Shown one piece after another: positions 35,175 through 43,598 of a stretch of 64,000 bases of DNA (position 1 is its first letter; the number at the start of each line of letters is the position of its first letter). Position numbers and translations under genes: made by a program. Below the pieces are notes generated by a model. That model was not told the DNA's origin. It did no database searches and saw only the letters and a program-made list of their open reading frames with translations. Origin of the DNA: DATMER01 sp035556715 (lineage in GTDB: Bacteria; Acidobacteriota; Thermoanaerobaculia; Multivoradales; UBA5704); assembly GCA_035556715.1 (NCBI GenBank), contig DATMER010000081.1, forward strand, positions 1 to 64,000, in the 5' to 3' direction.

Positions 35175-35308
35175 GTGAAAGTGTACTGCGGAATCGACTT
35201 ACACTCAAACAACAACTACTTAGTCATCCTCGACGACAATCGCGAGCTGTGTTGAGCCGAAAGCTACCCAATCGCCTTGAAACGATCTTGGACTGCTTAG
35301 CTCCTTCA
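35175..35308 (+). mobile_element. IS110-family transposase remnant (5' end)
   Basis: GTG start with GGAGGAG five bases upstream. The peptide VKVYCGIDLHSNNNYLVILD is the start of the IS110 DEDD/RuvC-like domain, with the first catalytic aspartate in GIDLHS. After DNRELC a frameshift leads to RKLPNRLETILDCLAP in the next frame, matching the same protein. The sequence stops at 35308, where it joins an inverted copy of the symporter tail. The element cannot move by itself. Confidence 0.85.
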
Positions 35309-35456
35309 GGGCCAGGCCAGCGAGGTGCCGAAGTAGACCCAGGTCATGCCCGCGAAGCCCGCGACAAGGCCGGCGAGCGCCGCCCGCTGGATGATGCGGC
35401 GCGGGAGCATTTGCTCTGGCGGGATCGCTGATCACGGTCGCCGCGGGGCTCGCCGC
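35309..35456. pseudogene. Copy of the symporter 3' part, first 102 bp inverted
   Basis: 35309-35410 is the reverse complement of 32698-32799 with about four differences in 102 bases, and 35411-35456 continues as a direct copy of 32806-32851 (38 identical bases in a row at 35415-35452). In the intact gene these two pieces are adjacent, so the copy contains a clean inversion of its first part. The high identity implies a recent event. Confidence 0.85.
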
Positions 35457-35476
35457 AGCTCGAACGCCGTAATCCA

Positions 35477-35905
35477 CCGCAAGGATGGCTCTCCTGCCGC
35501 AACTACCCCCGCGAGCCGCAAGATCCCGCTCTCCACCGCAACTTGGACGAAAGTTGCGGTAGACATGAATCGTTCACCGCAACATCTGACCACCCGCCGC
35601 ATCTTCCGCAGTTCGACCGCAAGATTACTTTGTCTACCGCAAGGCCGCCGAACCTACCGCAATACCCAACTCGGTAAGCCGCAAATACCAGATTTCCACC
35701 GCAAATTCGCCAAATCCACCGCAATCAGAATTGAAGTTGCGGCAAATAGCGTCAACGCGCCGCAACACTGTCTTACCCACCGCAAAATTCCGCGACCAGC
35801 CGCAATTTGGAGATTTACATCGCAAGTTGACGTTCTCTACCGCAAGCTGCGGAGATACAACGCATCTCGGCGTGCTATCCTCCCGTTTCAGCCAGTTCAC
35901 CGCAA
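35477..35905. repeat. Array 2: CCGCAA word every 20 bp, 22 positions
   Basis: CCGCAA or a one-base variant begins at 35477, 35497, 35516, 35536, 35577, 35597, 35617, 35637, 35657, 35679, 35699, 35719, 35760, 35780, 35800, 35820, 35840, 35860 and 35900, i.e. a 20-bp pitch. At the two skipped positions (near 35557 and 35740) the word is inverted (TTGCGG at 35554 and 35737), the first forming a nine-base-pair hairpin CCGCAACTT/AAGTTGCGG with a six-base loop. Position 35880 is degenerate. The 14 bases between words show no common sequence. Since 20 is not a multiple of 3 the stretch is not coding. It begins 20 bases after the symporter scrap and ends 23 bases before a small decayed gene. Confidence 0.92.
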
Positions 35906-35927
35906 CCTGTAGGAGGGAGACCCCGGA

Positions 35928-36318
35928 ATGAGCGCGAAGCTGTCGGTGGAGGAGGTATTGGCCAGTCTGGAGCTGCGCGCGACTTTCCATCGCGAGCAGG
36001 AGGCCGTGCACGCGCAGCAGGAGGCTCATCATCGCGAGCAGCGGGCACACACCACGCGGACGAATTGGAAAAGGTGCTGCAGAGCCTGGAGACCTTCCGG
36101 ACGGCTGCCGTGACCGCGGTCGACCTCGCCAAGCCGGTCGCGGAGCGGGTCGCCGTTGCGGCCAGGCAGGAGAAGCTGCCGCCCCCGGGCCGGCTCATGA
36201 CCGGCCGGCTGCTGCGGATGATCGCCCTCAACCCGCTGACCGCGAGCTCCAGCTTGCCAGCAAGGGCAAGCCCTTCCACGAAGCGCTGTATACCCGCCGC
36301 ACCCGGCAACCCGGATGA
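35928..36318 (+). pseudogene. Decayed small gene downstream of array 2 (coiled-coil / winged-helix-like)
   Basis: AGGAGGG precedes an ATG. The peptide starts MSAKLSVEEVLASLELRATF and continues with a histidine/glutamate-rich helix (HREQEAVHAQQEAHHREQRA). A one-base insertion near 36045-36050 shifts the frame; the true continuation is ADELEKVLQSLETFRTAAVT, AVDLAKPVAERVAVAARQEK, then PPPGRLMTGRLLRMIALNP. After a probable internal deletion near 36240 the C-terminus reappears in a further frame: ELQLASKGKPFHEALYTRRT then RQPG and stop. GKxFHEALYTR-type ends are what I associate with small helical proteins closing on a winged-helix-like domain, but I cannot name a family. Its position right behind the array suggests an array-associated protein that has lost function here. 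Confidence 0.65.
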
Positions 36319-36390
36319 TGGGCGGATGATGAGCGGATGATGGGCGGATGAGCGGCCCCCTATCTGAGAGCGTAGCCTTGTGAACATCGG

Positions 36391-37548
36391 CTAAGGGCTC
36401 TTGAGAGCGCGGACCACGTCATCGGCCACCGCCGGACGGACCTCGCGGATGAGGTTGTTCTCCCGCGTGGGATGGACCCGGTTCGTGAGGAGGATGACGT
36501 AGAGCTGCCTCTCGGGGTCGATCCAGAGAGAGGTGCCGGTGAAGCCGGTGTGGCCGAAGGAACGGTCGGAGAAGAGCGTGCCCGCGGAAGACCCTTCGGC
36601 GGACTTCGTATCCCAGCCGAGGGCTCGATCCGATCCGGGGATGCCCGCCCGGCGGGTGAACAGCTCGATCGTCTCGCGGGAGACGATTCCACCGTTCAAC
36701 ATCATCTCGGCGAAGCGAGACAGGTCTCCGGCCGTGCCGAAGAGGCCGGCGTGGGGAGCGATGCCACCCATGGCGAAGGTGTTCTCGTCGTGCACCTCGC
36801 CCTGGATCAGCCGGCCGCGCCAGGGGTCTTCCTCAGTCGGCGCGATCCGGGGCCGCAGCTCGGGGGGCGGCCGGTAGCGGGTGTCGCGCATCCCCAGCGG
36901 CTCGAAGACCCGCTCCTCTACGAAGACCTCCAGCGGCTGGCCCGCCGCCTTTTCAAGGATCTCTCCCAGGAGGATGACGCCCGGGTCGCTGTAGATGGAC
37001 TTGCTGCCGGTGGGATAGACGAGGTCCATGGCCTGGATGCGCTCGACGTAGGCCTCCTTGCCGCGGATCTCCCGGAAGAACGGCGCCAGCGCGGGAAGGC
37101 CGGAGGAGTGGCTGAGCAGGTGGCGCACGGTGACGTCGCCGTATCGGAATTCCGGAAGGAAGCCCTGCACCGGCCGGTCGAGGTCGAGACGCCCCTCGTC
37201 GACCAGGATCATCGCCATGGTCGTGGCGGCCACCACCTTGGTCAGGCTGGCGAGGTCGTAGAGCGTGGCCACGGTGACCGCCGGAGCGTCCTCGTCATAG
37301 GAGAGGCGTCCGAACGGGTGCAGGTGGATCAGGCCCTTCCCATCCCCCACCGCCAGAACACCGCCTGGGAAGGCGCCGCGCTCCTGGTAGCGTTCCAGGA
37401 GGCGGTCCACCTCCGCGAACTCGCGGTACGGTGGTTGGAGGACGGGAGTGCAGCCGGCTAAGAGGAAGACGGTGAGAAAGACCGCCCTCAGGGACGGACG
37501 ACTACTTCCGCCGGCAGCTCGCGCACGACGACTTCCTTGCCCTGCCAC
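36391..37548 (-). CDS. Serine hydrolase, beta-lactamase/class C-like lipoprotein
   Basis: 385 residues from a GTG at 37548; a CTG at 37491 that overlaps the previous stop (CTGA) is an alternative giving 366. Signal LRAVFLTVFLLAGC with lipobox LAGC. The catalytic SxxK is SLTK (S101, K104) in LYDLASLTKVVAATT; the second motif is YSD in KSIYSDPGVILLGE; the third region is GHTGFTGTSLWIDPERQLYV. Members hydrolyse beta-lactams, esters or D-amino-acid peptides. It is the last gene of the carbohydrate operon and overlaps the glycosidase gene, so it is co-translated. A fragment of a second copy lies at 33101-33203. Confidence 0.85.
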   Translation of the reverse strand: MAGQGSRRARAAGGSSRPSLRAVFLTVFLLAGCTPVLQPPYREFAEVDRLLERYQERGAFPGGVLAVGDGKGLIHLHPFGRLSYDEDAPAVTVATLYDLASLTKVVAATTMAMILVDEGRLDLDRPVQGFLPEFRYGDVTVRHLLSHSSGLPALAPFFREIRGKEAYVERIQAMDLVYPTGSKSIYSDPGVILLGEILEKAAGQPLEVFVEERVFEPLGMRDTRYRPPPELRPRIAPTEEDPWRGRLIQGEVHDENTFAMGGIAPHAGLFGTAGDLSRFAEMMLNGGIVSRETIELFTRRAGIPGSDRALGWDTKSAEGSSAGTLFSDRSFGHTGFTGTSLWIDPERQLYVILLTNRVHPTRENNLIREVRPAVADDVVRALKSP

Positions 37549-40412
37549 CGCGCGATGATACCGCCCGGAGGCACGGCCGGGCCTGAAATCCGGTAGCGCA
37601 CCCCCTCCCCCGCCGGAGACACCGAGAAGTCGAGCGGGCCGTACTCCGTCCGCAATCCCCGAACGGTCACGTCGTTCCAGGTTGGCAGGAGGCCGTCCCC
37701 CAGGACTAGCGCGCCGTCCGGCTCGCGGACGTAGGCGAAGAGGTCGAGGAAGGAGTGGAGGAACTCCGAGCCGACCCAGGTGTGGGGCATGTCGCCGATG
37801 AACTTGGGGTTCCGGGGCTCGCGCCAGACCACCTCCGCCCAGTGGTTCCAGGCGGCGGGGCGGCGGTCGTTCATGAAGAAGTCGAGCAGCTCGTGGGCGC
37901 GGTCGCGCCAGCCGAGACGGACGAAGGTGCGGATCGTCCGCAGCTCGTAGGGAGTGTACGCGTCCCACTTCCGCGTGCCGTCCCGCCGGGCGATGGACTC
38001 CCGGTAGTACCTCTCGAATGTGTGGCGCAGCTCGGCCTGCGGCAGGTCCGCGAGCTCGCCCCCCGGCGCGATGCCAATGCTGGTGGAGGTGGGATCGAAG
38101 TCCCCCTTCTCCACCGAGGCGGGGATGTACTCGGTGCCGTGCAGGGCGATGGTGCGGCGGATGGAGGCCAGGAAGTCGGTCCGGAACTCGTCGCGGATCT
38201 TCGCCCAGCCGGCTGCCTGCTCCGTCTTCCCCATCGCCTTGGCGAGGTCCGCGGCATCCTTCAGGCCGCGGAGTGCAAAGAAGTCGTCCCAGTAGGAATG
38301 GACAGGCTTGTCCGAATAACCCTCGTGGCTGATCGACTCGGGGAGGAGGCCGAAGTACGGGAGCTTCTCCGGAGTCCGGTACTCCGGGGTCCGGCGCTGC
38401 TGGCGAAGCTCGTCGATGTAGCCCACGGCTTTTTCGATGTTCGGCCAGAGCCGGGAGATGAGCTCCCGGTCTCCCGTGAAACGGTAGACCTGGGCCGCCA
38501 GGTGGAGCAGCTCGCCGTGGCTGTCGTTCTCCGGCACGGGGTCCGCACCGCGATAGTCCACGCAGCAGGGGACCTTTCCATTCTCGAACTGGAAAGGCGC
38601 GTACCAGGCAAGGAAATCGCGGGCTTCCTCCTCGTGCCCCAGGCGCAGAAGAGACGTAGCTGTCAGGGCGCCGTCGCGGATCCAGGAACGCTCGTAGGAG
38701 CGGGAGCCGGGCTGAATGGCTGGCCCATCCTGATTGATCAGAATGTAGGCGAGCGTGCTCTTGTACGTTCGGACGAGATCCTCGGCCGCGGGCAGCCGGA
38801 TCTCAACGCGGTCCAGCTCGGATCTCCAGGCGCGGACGGCGTCGTCGAGCGTCCCCGGAGTCAGGGTCTCGTGCAGGGGGATCGCCACTTCCACTTCCCG
38901 CGCCTCTCCGCCAGGGATGGCAAGGTCCCAGGCCAGGGCCGCCGAGGCGTAGCCGAAGGGATCGGAGACTCGCGTGCGTTTGGGTAGATTCCGCAGGTGC
39001 TCGACGATCGAGCCCTGGTCGAACGTGGCGGCTCCGAAGCCCGAGGGCGGCACGCTCGTCTCCACCTTCTTTCCATCAACGGTGACCGATCCATCGAAAG
39101 AAATCTCCCGGATCTGTGCGACTCCGCCGGGCGGGTTGCCGAGGAACTGCCACGACGGGTTGACCTGGAACGGCCGGATCGCCAGAAGGAGCCGCGGGCG
39201 CGCGTTGGCGGCGCCACGGTTGAACACCCGATAGCGCGCCCGAAGGACCGAGGCACCCGGCTCGCCCGTGGCAAAGGCGGTGACTTCCAGGATCAGCGTG
39301 CCGCTCTCCCAGGTGACCGAGGGGATCGGCAGGTAGCCATCCGCAAGAGATTGCTTCGACCGCACGCCGCTCCAGGTGACGAGGCGGCCGTCCTGCTCCA
39401 GGAAGGGCTCGATGGAGAACCCGCCCTTGCCGCTCTCCAGCATGCCGTCCTCGTTGAAGAGAGCCTCGGCCGTGTCGCCAGGGACCCCGACCACGGTCCA
39501 GTACGACTGCTCGCCCGCGAGCCAGCGGGGATAGGAGCCTCTCGGCGAGTCCCTGGCAATCTCGGTGAAGAAGGCCTCGGGCGTGGTGGCCCACTCCAGC
39601 GGCTTCACGTCGATCTTCGGGACGCCGGAGCCCTCCAGGAACCGCAGCCGCAGATGGCGGGACTCCGTCTCGGGCAGGAAGAAATAATCCTTTCCTCCAT
39701 CGCTCCCTTCGACCGCGCGGACCGTCCTCCACTCCGAGCCGTCGTCCGAGATCTGAACCTCGTAGCGCGACGCGTGCGGTCCTTTCCCCCAATCGATCAC
39801 AAGACCGCCGTACTCGCGGGATTCCAGGAAGTCCATCGAGATCCCGCTCGCGGAAGAGGCGACCTGCGGCGTGCGATCATAGGGTCGCGCCGGCGGCAGA
39901 GGGCGGAGGGTCAGCTCGTCGAGCAGGACGGTGCCTTTGCCCCCGGTCCCGGCCGTGATCGCAAGCTCCAAGGCCGCTACATTGCGGATCTCTCCGCCCC
40001 CGAGCGGTCCCCAGGCGAACTGGATGTGCCGTTTCTTGAGGCGGACTTCCGTCCAGTCGCGGGGAAACTGGAAGTTGCGGCGGTTCACCCACCAGACGTT
40101 ATCGCCCGTGGGATCGACCAGCTTGAATTCGAGATTGTTGACCGGCGCCTCGGCGCGCAACCGGAAGGAGATCTCGTAGTTCTCGGGCAGGGAAAACGGC
40201 AGCTCCTTGCGCGCCACGGCATAGCCCGCGCCGCCGTGGAAGTCGAAGTCCAGGCGCAGGGCCTTCCCGCTCACCCCTTCGGCCTGCGAAAGATCCAGGG
40301 AGACGCCGTCCGACGGAACCGATTTCCAGCCGGAGATCTCCTCGAAGCTGTCCAGCACCTGGGGAGACGGTGTTGCTCCCAGGAGGAAAAGGAGCAGAAG
40401 CAGAACCCTCAC
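37488..40412 (-). CDS. Secreted six-hairpin glycosidase with discoidin-like domains
   Basis: 974 residues from a GTG at 40412 that lies inside the end of the dispersed repeat (GGGGGTGAGGG: five Gs act as ribosome site, GTG AGG begins the gene). Signal peptide VLLLLLFLLGATPSPQ. Domains: carbohydrate-binding-like beta region (20-170; EISGWKSVPSDGVSLDLS), F5/8-discoidin-like segment (185-270; RYEVQISDDGSEWRTVRAVE, RHLRLRFLEGS), a beta-sandwich, then an (alpha/alpha)6 barrel from about 570 with RSYERSWIRDGALTATSLLR and DSHGELLHLAAQVYRFTGD, and WNHWAEVVWREPRNPKFIGD. The barrel resembles amylo-glucosidase and related glycoside hydrolases; exact family not determined. Operon context suggests action on beta-glucan oligosaccharides. 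Confidence 0.78.
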   Translation of the reverse strand: MRVLLLLLFLLGATPSPQVLDSFEEISGWKSVPSDGVSLDLSQAEGVSGKALRLDFDFHGGAGYAVARKELPFSLPENYEISFRLRAEAPVNNLEFKLVDPTGDNVWWVNRRNFQFPRDWTEVRLKKRHIQFAWGPLGGGEIRNVAALELAITAGTGGKGTVLLDELTLRPLPPARPYDRTPQVASSASGISMDFLESREYGGLVIDWGKGPHASRYEVQISDDGSEWRTVRAVEGSDGGKDYFFLPETESRHLRLRFLEGSGVPKIDVKPLEWATTPEAFFTEIARDSPRGSYPRWLAGEQSYWTVVGVPGDTAEALFNEDGMLESGKGGFSIEPFLEQDGRLVTWSGVRSKQSLADGYLPIPSVTWESGTLILEVTAFATGEPGASVLRARYRVFNRGAANARPRLLLAIRPFQVNPSWQFLGNPPGGVAQIREISFDGSVTVDGKKVETSVPPSGFGAATFDQGSIVEHLRNLPKRTRVSDPFGYASAALAWDLAIPGGEAREVEVAIPLHETLTPGTLDDAVRAWRSELDRVEIRLPAAEDLVRTYKSTLAYILINQDGPAIQPGSRSYERSWIRDGALTATSLLRLGHEEEARDFLAWYAPFQFENGKVPCCVDYRGADPVPENDSHGELLHLAAQVYRFTGDRELISRLWPNIEKAVGYIDELRQQRRTPEYRTPEKLPYFGLLPESISHEGYSDKPVHSYWDDFFALRGLKDAADLAKAMGKTEQAAGWAKIRDEFRTDFLASIRRTIALHGTEYIPASVEKGDFDPTSTSIGIAPGGELADLPQAELRHTFERYYRESIARRDGTRKWDAYTPYELRTIRTFVRLGWRDRAHELLDFFMNDRRPAAWNHWAEVVWREPRNPKFIGDMPHTWVGSEFLHSFLDLFAYVREPDGALVLGDGLLPTWNDVTVRGLRTEYGPLDFSVSPAGEGVRYRISGPAVPPGGIIARWQGKEVVVRELPAEVVVRP

Positions 40413-40546
40413 CCCCCTACCCCCCCTCTCCCACCTCCCCAACCCCCTCCCTGGGAGAGGGGGGAACGGATTTCCAGGGGTGTGTGGGGGCGCCCCTCTC
40501 CCGGCGAGGGGGTTGGGGAGGCGGGAGAGGGGACGGGGGTGAGGGC
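40410..40546. repeat. Composite dispersed repeat that supplies a start codon
   Basis: Outer arms CCCTCACCCCCC (40407-40418) and GGGGGTGAGGGCTCA (40535-40549), with internal CCCTCTCCC, CTCCCCAACCCCCTCCC and complements. About 137 bases, nearly identical to 43563-43702. It separates the permease stop (40549-40547) from the glycosidase start. Confidence 0.88.
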
Positions 40547-41392
40547 TCATTCCTTGACGCTTCCCATCGTGATCCCCTCGATGTACTGCCGCTGCACGGC
40601 CAGGAACAGGAGGAGCCCCGGCAGTACGGTCACCACCGCTCCCGCCATCATCAGCTCCGTATCCTGCACGTGCTCTCCGGAGAGGTTGGCGAGCGCCACC
40701 GGCAGCGTGTACTTGCTCTCGTCCGTGAGCACGATCAGGGGCCACATGAAATCGTTCCACGAGGTGAGAAACGTGAACACTCCCAGGGTGATCAGGATCG
40801 GCCGCAGCAGCGGCAGCACCACCGACCAGTAGATCCTCCACTCCGAGGCGCCGTCGAGGCGCGCCGCGTCGAGCAGCTCGTCGGGGATGCCCTGCGCGAA
40901 CTGGCGGACGAGAAAGATTCCGAAGACCGTGGCGATGCCCGCGACCAGGATGCCGCCGAAGGAGTTGACGAGGCCGAGCGCGCGGATCTCCAGGAAAAGC
41001 GGCAGAACCGTGACCTGCGGCGGCACCACCAGCGTCGCGAGCAGGAGCGCGAAGAGACGGTCCCGGCCGCGGAAGCGCAGCTTGGCGAAGGCGTACCCCG
41101 CCATGGAGTTGCAGAGCAGCGAAACTCCGGTAACCATCGACGCCAGCAGCAGGGTGTTGGCGAACGTCCGCCCGAGGGCGAGGCGATTGAAGAGGACCCC
41201 GTAGTGCTCCAGCGTCGGCCGCGACGGCAGCAGGCGCGCCGGCAGGGTCATGGCCTCGCCCGCGGGCATCAGCGAGGCCGAGATCATCCACAGCAGGGGG
41301 AGCGCGGTGAGCACCGCGAGGAGCAGCAGCGCGCCGTTCACGGCCAGTATTCCCCACCGCCTGCGGCTCACGCCCCACCGCCGGCGGCTCAC
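40547..41392 (-). CDS. Sugar ABC transporter permease, second (MalG-like)
   Basis: 281 residues from a GTG at 41392 that overlaps the upstream permease stop (GTGA). A 21-bp tandem duplication gives the repeated N-terminus VSRRRWGVSRRRWGILAVNG; a second GTG at 41371 could also be used. Six transmembrane helices and the EAA loop (DELLDAARLDGASEWRIYWS) that docks the ATPase identify a carbohydrate-type (CUT1) permease. Ends YIEGITMGSVKE, typical of MalG-like subunits. With the partner permease it forms the inner-membrane channel for the operon sugar. No ATP-binding subunit is encoded here, so a shared MsiK-like ATPase elsewhere must power it. Confidence 0.93.
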   Translation of the reverse strand: MSRRRWGVSRRRWGILAVNGALLLLAVLTALPLLWMISASLMPAGEAMTLPARLLPSRPTLEHYGVLFNRLALGRTFANTLLLASMVTGVSLLCNSMAGYAFAKLRFRGRDRLFALLLATLVVPPQVTVLPLFLEIRALGLVNSFGGILVAGIATVFGIFLVRQFAQGIPDELLDAARLDGASEWRIYWSVVLPLLRPILITLGVFTFLTSWNDFMWPLIVLTDESKYTLPVALANLSGEHVQDTELMMAGAVVTVLPGLLLFLAVQRQYIEGITMGSVKE

Positions 41393-42300
41393 GCGCTCTT
41401 CCTCCCGCGGACAAGCACCTGCAGGCCGGTGGCGGCGATGATCAGCGCGAAGAGCACGAAGGCGATCGCCGCGGCATTGCCGAGGTTCCACCACCGGAAA
41501 CCTTGCTGATACATCAGAAGAGTGATCGATGTCGTCGCGTACAGCGGACCGCCCCGTGTCATTACATAAGGCTCGGCGAAGATCTGGAACAGGCCCACGG
41601 TCGTGAGCACTCCCACAAACAGAGTGGTCGGCACCATCAGCGGCAGGGTGATGTTCCGGAGCTGCCTCCACGGGCTGGCGCCGTCGAGCTGGGCCGCCTC
41701 GTAGAGCGACACGGGGATGCTCTGGAGCCCGACGACATAGATCACCAGGCCGTAACCAAAGCTGCGCCAGACCGCGAGCAGGGTGATGGCCACCGTGGCC
41801 CAAGCCGGATCGCCAAGCCAGTCAATCGGCGGCAGGCCCACGAAGCCGAGCATCTGGTTGATGAGGCCGTAACGCGGATGGTAGAGGTAGCGCCAGACCA
41901 CGGCCACCGCGACCAGCGTGGTCACTACCGGCGCGAAGAAAATGGTACGGAAGAGGCCGCGCCACCGTGCCAGCTTCGAATGCACCAGGAGAGCGCCCCC
42001 GAGTGACGCGGCCAGCGTCAGCGGCACGCCGACCGCGACGAAGACAAGAGTATTGCGCAGCACCTTCCAGAACAGGGGATCGCTCAGCAGCCGCGCGTAG
42101 TTCCCGGCGCCCACGAAGCGTGTGTTCCGCGGATCGGCCAGGGCGTAGATGTCAAAGTCGGTGAGCGACAGGAGGAGGGCCGCGATCAGCGGGACAGCGA
42201 AGAAGAGGCCGATGGCGCCCAGGGCGGGCGAAAGCAGCAGCCAGGCTGCCCGCTTTTCGGCGGGGGTGCCCTTCTGTTCCTCGATCCCTGCGGGAGTCAC
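41389..42300 (-). CDS. Sugar ABC transporter permease, first (MalF-like)
   Basis: 303 residues from a GTG at 42300, which overlaps the binding-protein stop (GTGA) behind GAGGAGGGGAA. Start of the fold: AAWLLLSPALGAIGLFFAVP; long periplasmic loop FVGAGNYARLLSDPLFWKVL as in UgpA/MalF-type CUT1 permeases; EAA loop SLYEAAQLDGASPWRQLRNI. Six transmembrane helices. Function as for the partner permease: uptake of an oligosaccharide delivered by the lipoprotein encoded upstream. Confidence 0.94.
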   Translation of the reverse strand: MTPAGIEEQKGTPAEKRAAWLLLSPALGAIGLFFAVPLIAALLLSLTDFDIYALADPRNTRFVGAGNYARLLSDPLFWKVLRNTLVFVAVGVPLTLAASLGGALLVHSKLARWRGLFRTIFFAPVVTTLVAVAVVWRYLYHPRYGLINQMLGFVGLPPIDWLGDPAWATVAITLLAVWRSFGYGLVIYVVGLQSIPVSLYEAAQLDGASPWRQLRNITLPLMVPTTLFVGVLTTVGLFQIFAEPYVMTRGGPLYATTSITLLMYQQGFRWWNLGNAAAIAFVLFALIIAATGLQVLVRGRKSA

Positions 42301-43598
42301 TTCCCCTCCTCCGCGGCCCGGTCCAGCATCCAGCGCCGCTTCTCGAGAATTCGGTCCACGTCGGCATCGAGAGCGGCGAGCGCCTCGTCGAGGTCCCGTC
42401 CTCCGCGCATCACCTGCTCGGCGCATTCGGCCACCCGGGTGGCGATCTGCTCCCACTCCGGCACCTTGGGCGTGGGCGCGACGCTCCCGAGCTGGTCCAG
42501 GAACGCGACTGCCCTGGGATCGTCGGCGAGCCCGGCCAGCTTCCACGCCGAAGGGCGGGCTGGCAGGTCCCCGGAAAGCTCATAGAAACGGGCCTGCTGC
42601 GCCGGCTCGTACAGGTACTCCAGCCACTTCCAGGCCGCCTCCGGATTTTTCGCCTGGCGGAAGAGCACGAGGCTGGAGCCGCCCGCAAGCGACAGCCCGG
42701 GATGGGGCATCCCCTTCTCCGGCGGGGGCAACGGCGCCGTGGCCCAGCGGTCCTGCATCTCGGGCGGCATCCGCTTGCGGAACTCGCCGAGGTTCCAGGG
42801 GCCGGTGATCACCATGGCGAAATACCCCTCCGCGAGCTGCTGGTACATGTTGGCGATGCCCTGGAGGTCGAGAGCGGGAGCCAGCTCGGAGGTGTAGAGA
42901 TCGAGATAGAAGGCCATGGCCTCCTTGAAGCGCGGATCGCGGAAGGCGCCGTGCCGGCCGGCACCGTCGAGCAGCCCGGCGCCGTTCTGGAGGCCGAAGA
43001 TGACCGGCTGCTGCCACTCATCAATGGGCAGCAGGATGGCGAACTTGCCGGGTCCCCCGTGCCGCTTGATCCCCTCCATGGCCGTACGCCACTCGGCCCA
43101 GCTCTTCGGCGGCCAGGGCACGCCCGCGGCGGCCACGAGGTCGGTGCGGTAGAAGAGCAGGCGCGTGTCCACGTACCAGGGCAGCCCCCAGGTCTCGCCG
43201 TCGACCACGTTGGTATCCCAGATGCCGGGGAAAGAATCCTTTCGAATGGAAGCCGTGACCCGGGCATTCAGAGGTTCGAGGGCGCCCAAGGAGACGAACT
43301 CGGGAACCCAGGTGTTGCCGAGCTGCGCGGCATCGGGCGTAGCATCGCCCACAAACGCGGTGAGCAGCTTCTCGTGCGCGGCCGTCCAGGGGATCTGCTG
43401 GACCTCCACTGTGATGCCGGGATGCCGCCGTTCGAACTCCGGCACCAGCTCGCGCACCACCTCCCCCTCGCGTCCGAACGCCCAGAAGCGGATGGCAGTG
43501 CGCTGGTCCGCGTCTCCCCTGCCGCAGGCCGCGAGCAGGAGAAGAGAGAGGGCAAGGAGAGCCCTCCCCCCCCTAACCCCCCTCTCCCGCCTCCCCAA
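42297..43598 (-). CDS. Sugar ABC transporter substrate-binding lipoprotein
   Basis: About 433 residues from a TTG at 43598 that lies in the dispersed repeat with GGGGAGGGGG just upstream; the frame is open further up through the whole repeat (to ATG 43715), but that part only translates repeat DNA. Signal RALLALSLLLLAACGRG with lipobox LAAC. Mature part is a type-1 extracellular solute-binding protein: AIRFWAFGREGEVVRELVPE, FERRHPGITVEVQQIPWTAA, PDAAQLGNTWVPEFVSLGAL, and the C-terminal KNPEAAWKWLEYLYEPAQQA. It captures an oligosaccharide in the periplasm for the two permeases that follow with GTGA overlaps. Confidence 0.92.
   Translation of the reverse strand: MGRRERGVRGGRALLALSLLLLAACGRGDADQRTAIRFWAFGREGEVVRELVPEFERRHPGITVEVQQIPWTAAHEKLLTAFVGDATPDAAQLGNTWVPEFVSLGALEPLNARVTASIRKDSFPGIWDTNVVDGETWGLPWYVDTRLLFYRTDLVAAAGVPWPPKSWAEWRTAMEGIKRHGGPGKFAILLPIDEWQQPVIFGLQNGAGLLDGAGRHGAFRDPRFKEAMAFYLDLYTSELAPALDLQGIANMYQQLAEGYFAMVITGPWNLGEFRKRMPPEMQDRWATAPLPPPEKGMPHPGLSLAGGSSLVLFRQAKNPEAAWKWLEYLYEPAQQARFYELSGDLPARPSAWKLAGLADDPRAVAFLDQLGSVAPTPKVPEWEQIATRVAECAEQVMRGGRDLDEALAALDADVDRILEKRRWMLDRAAEEGK

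Noticed and set aside
35477..35905. CRISPR array
   Set aside because: The conserved word is only six bases at a 20-bp pitch; CRISPR repeats are 23-47 bases with 25-45-base spacers, and no cas gene is present. A short-guide array of the TIGR type was also considered, but no Nop-domain protein is encoded in the window.
35346..35912. 188-residue protein over array 2
   Set aside because: The 20-bp pitch rotates through all frames so HRK recurs only every 60 bases; the first part of the frame is symporter scrap. No ribosome site.
36391..37491. Certain CTG start for the serine hydrolase
   Set aside because: CTG at 37491 overlaps the preceding stop as CTGA, but an in-frame GTG at 37548 gives a plausible longer lipoprotein signal and there is no ribosome site for the CTG.
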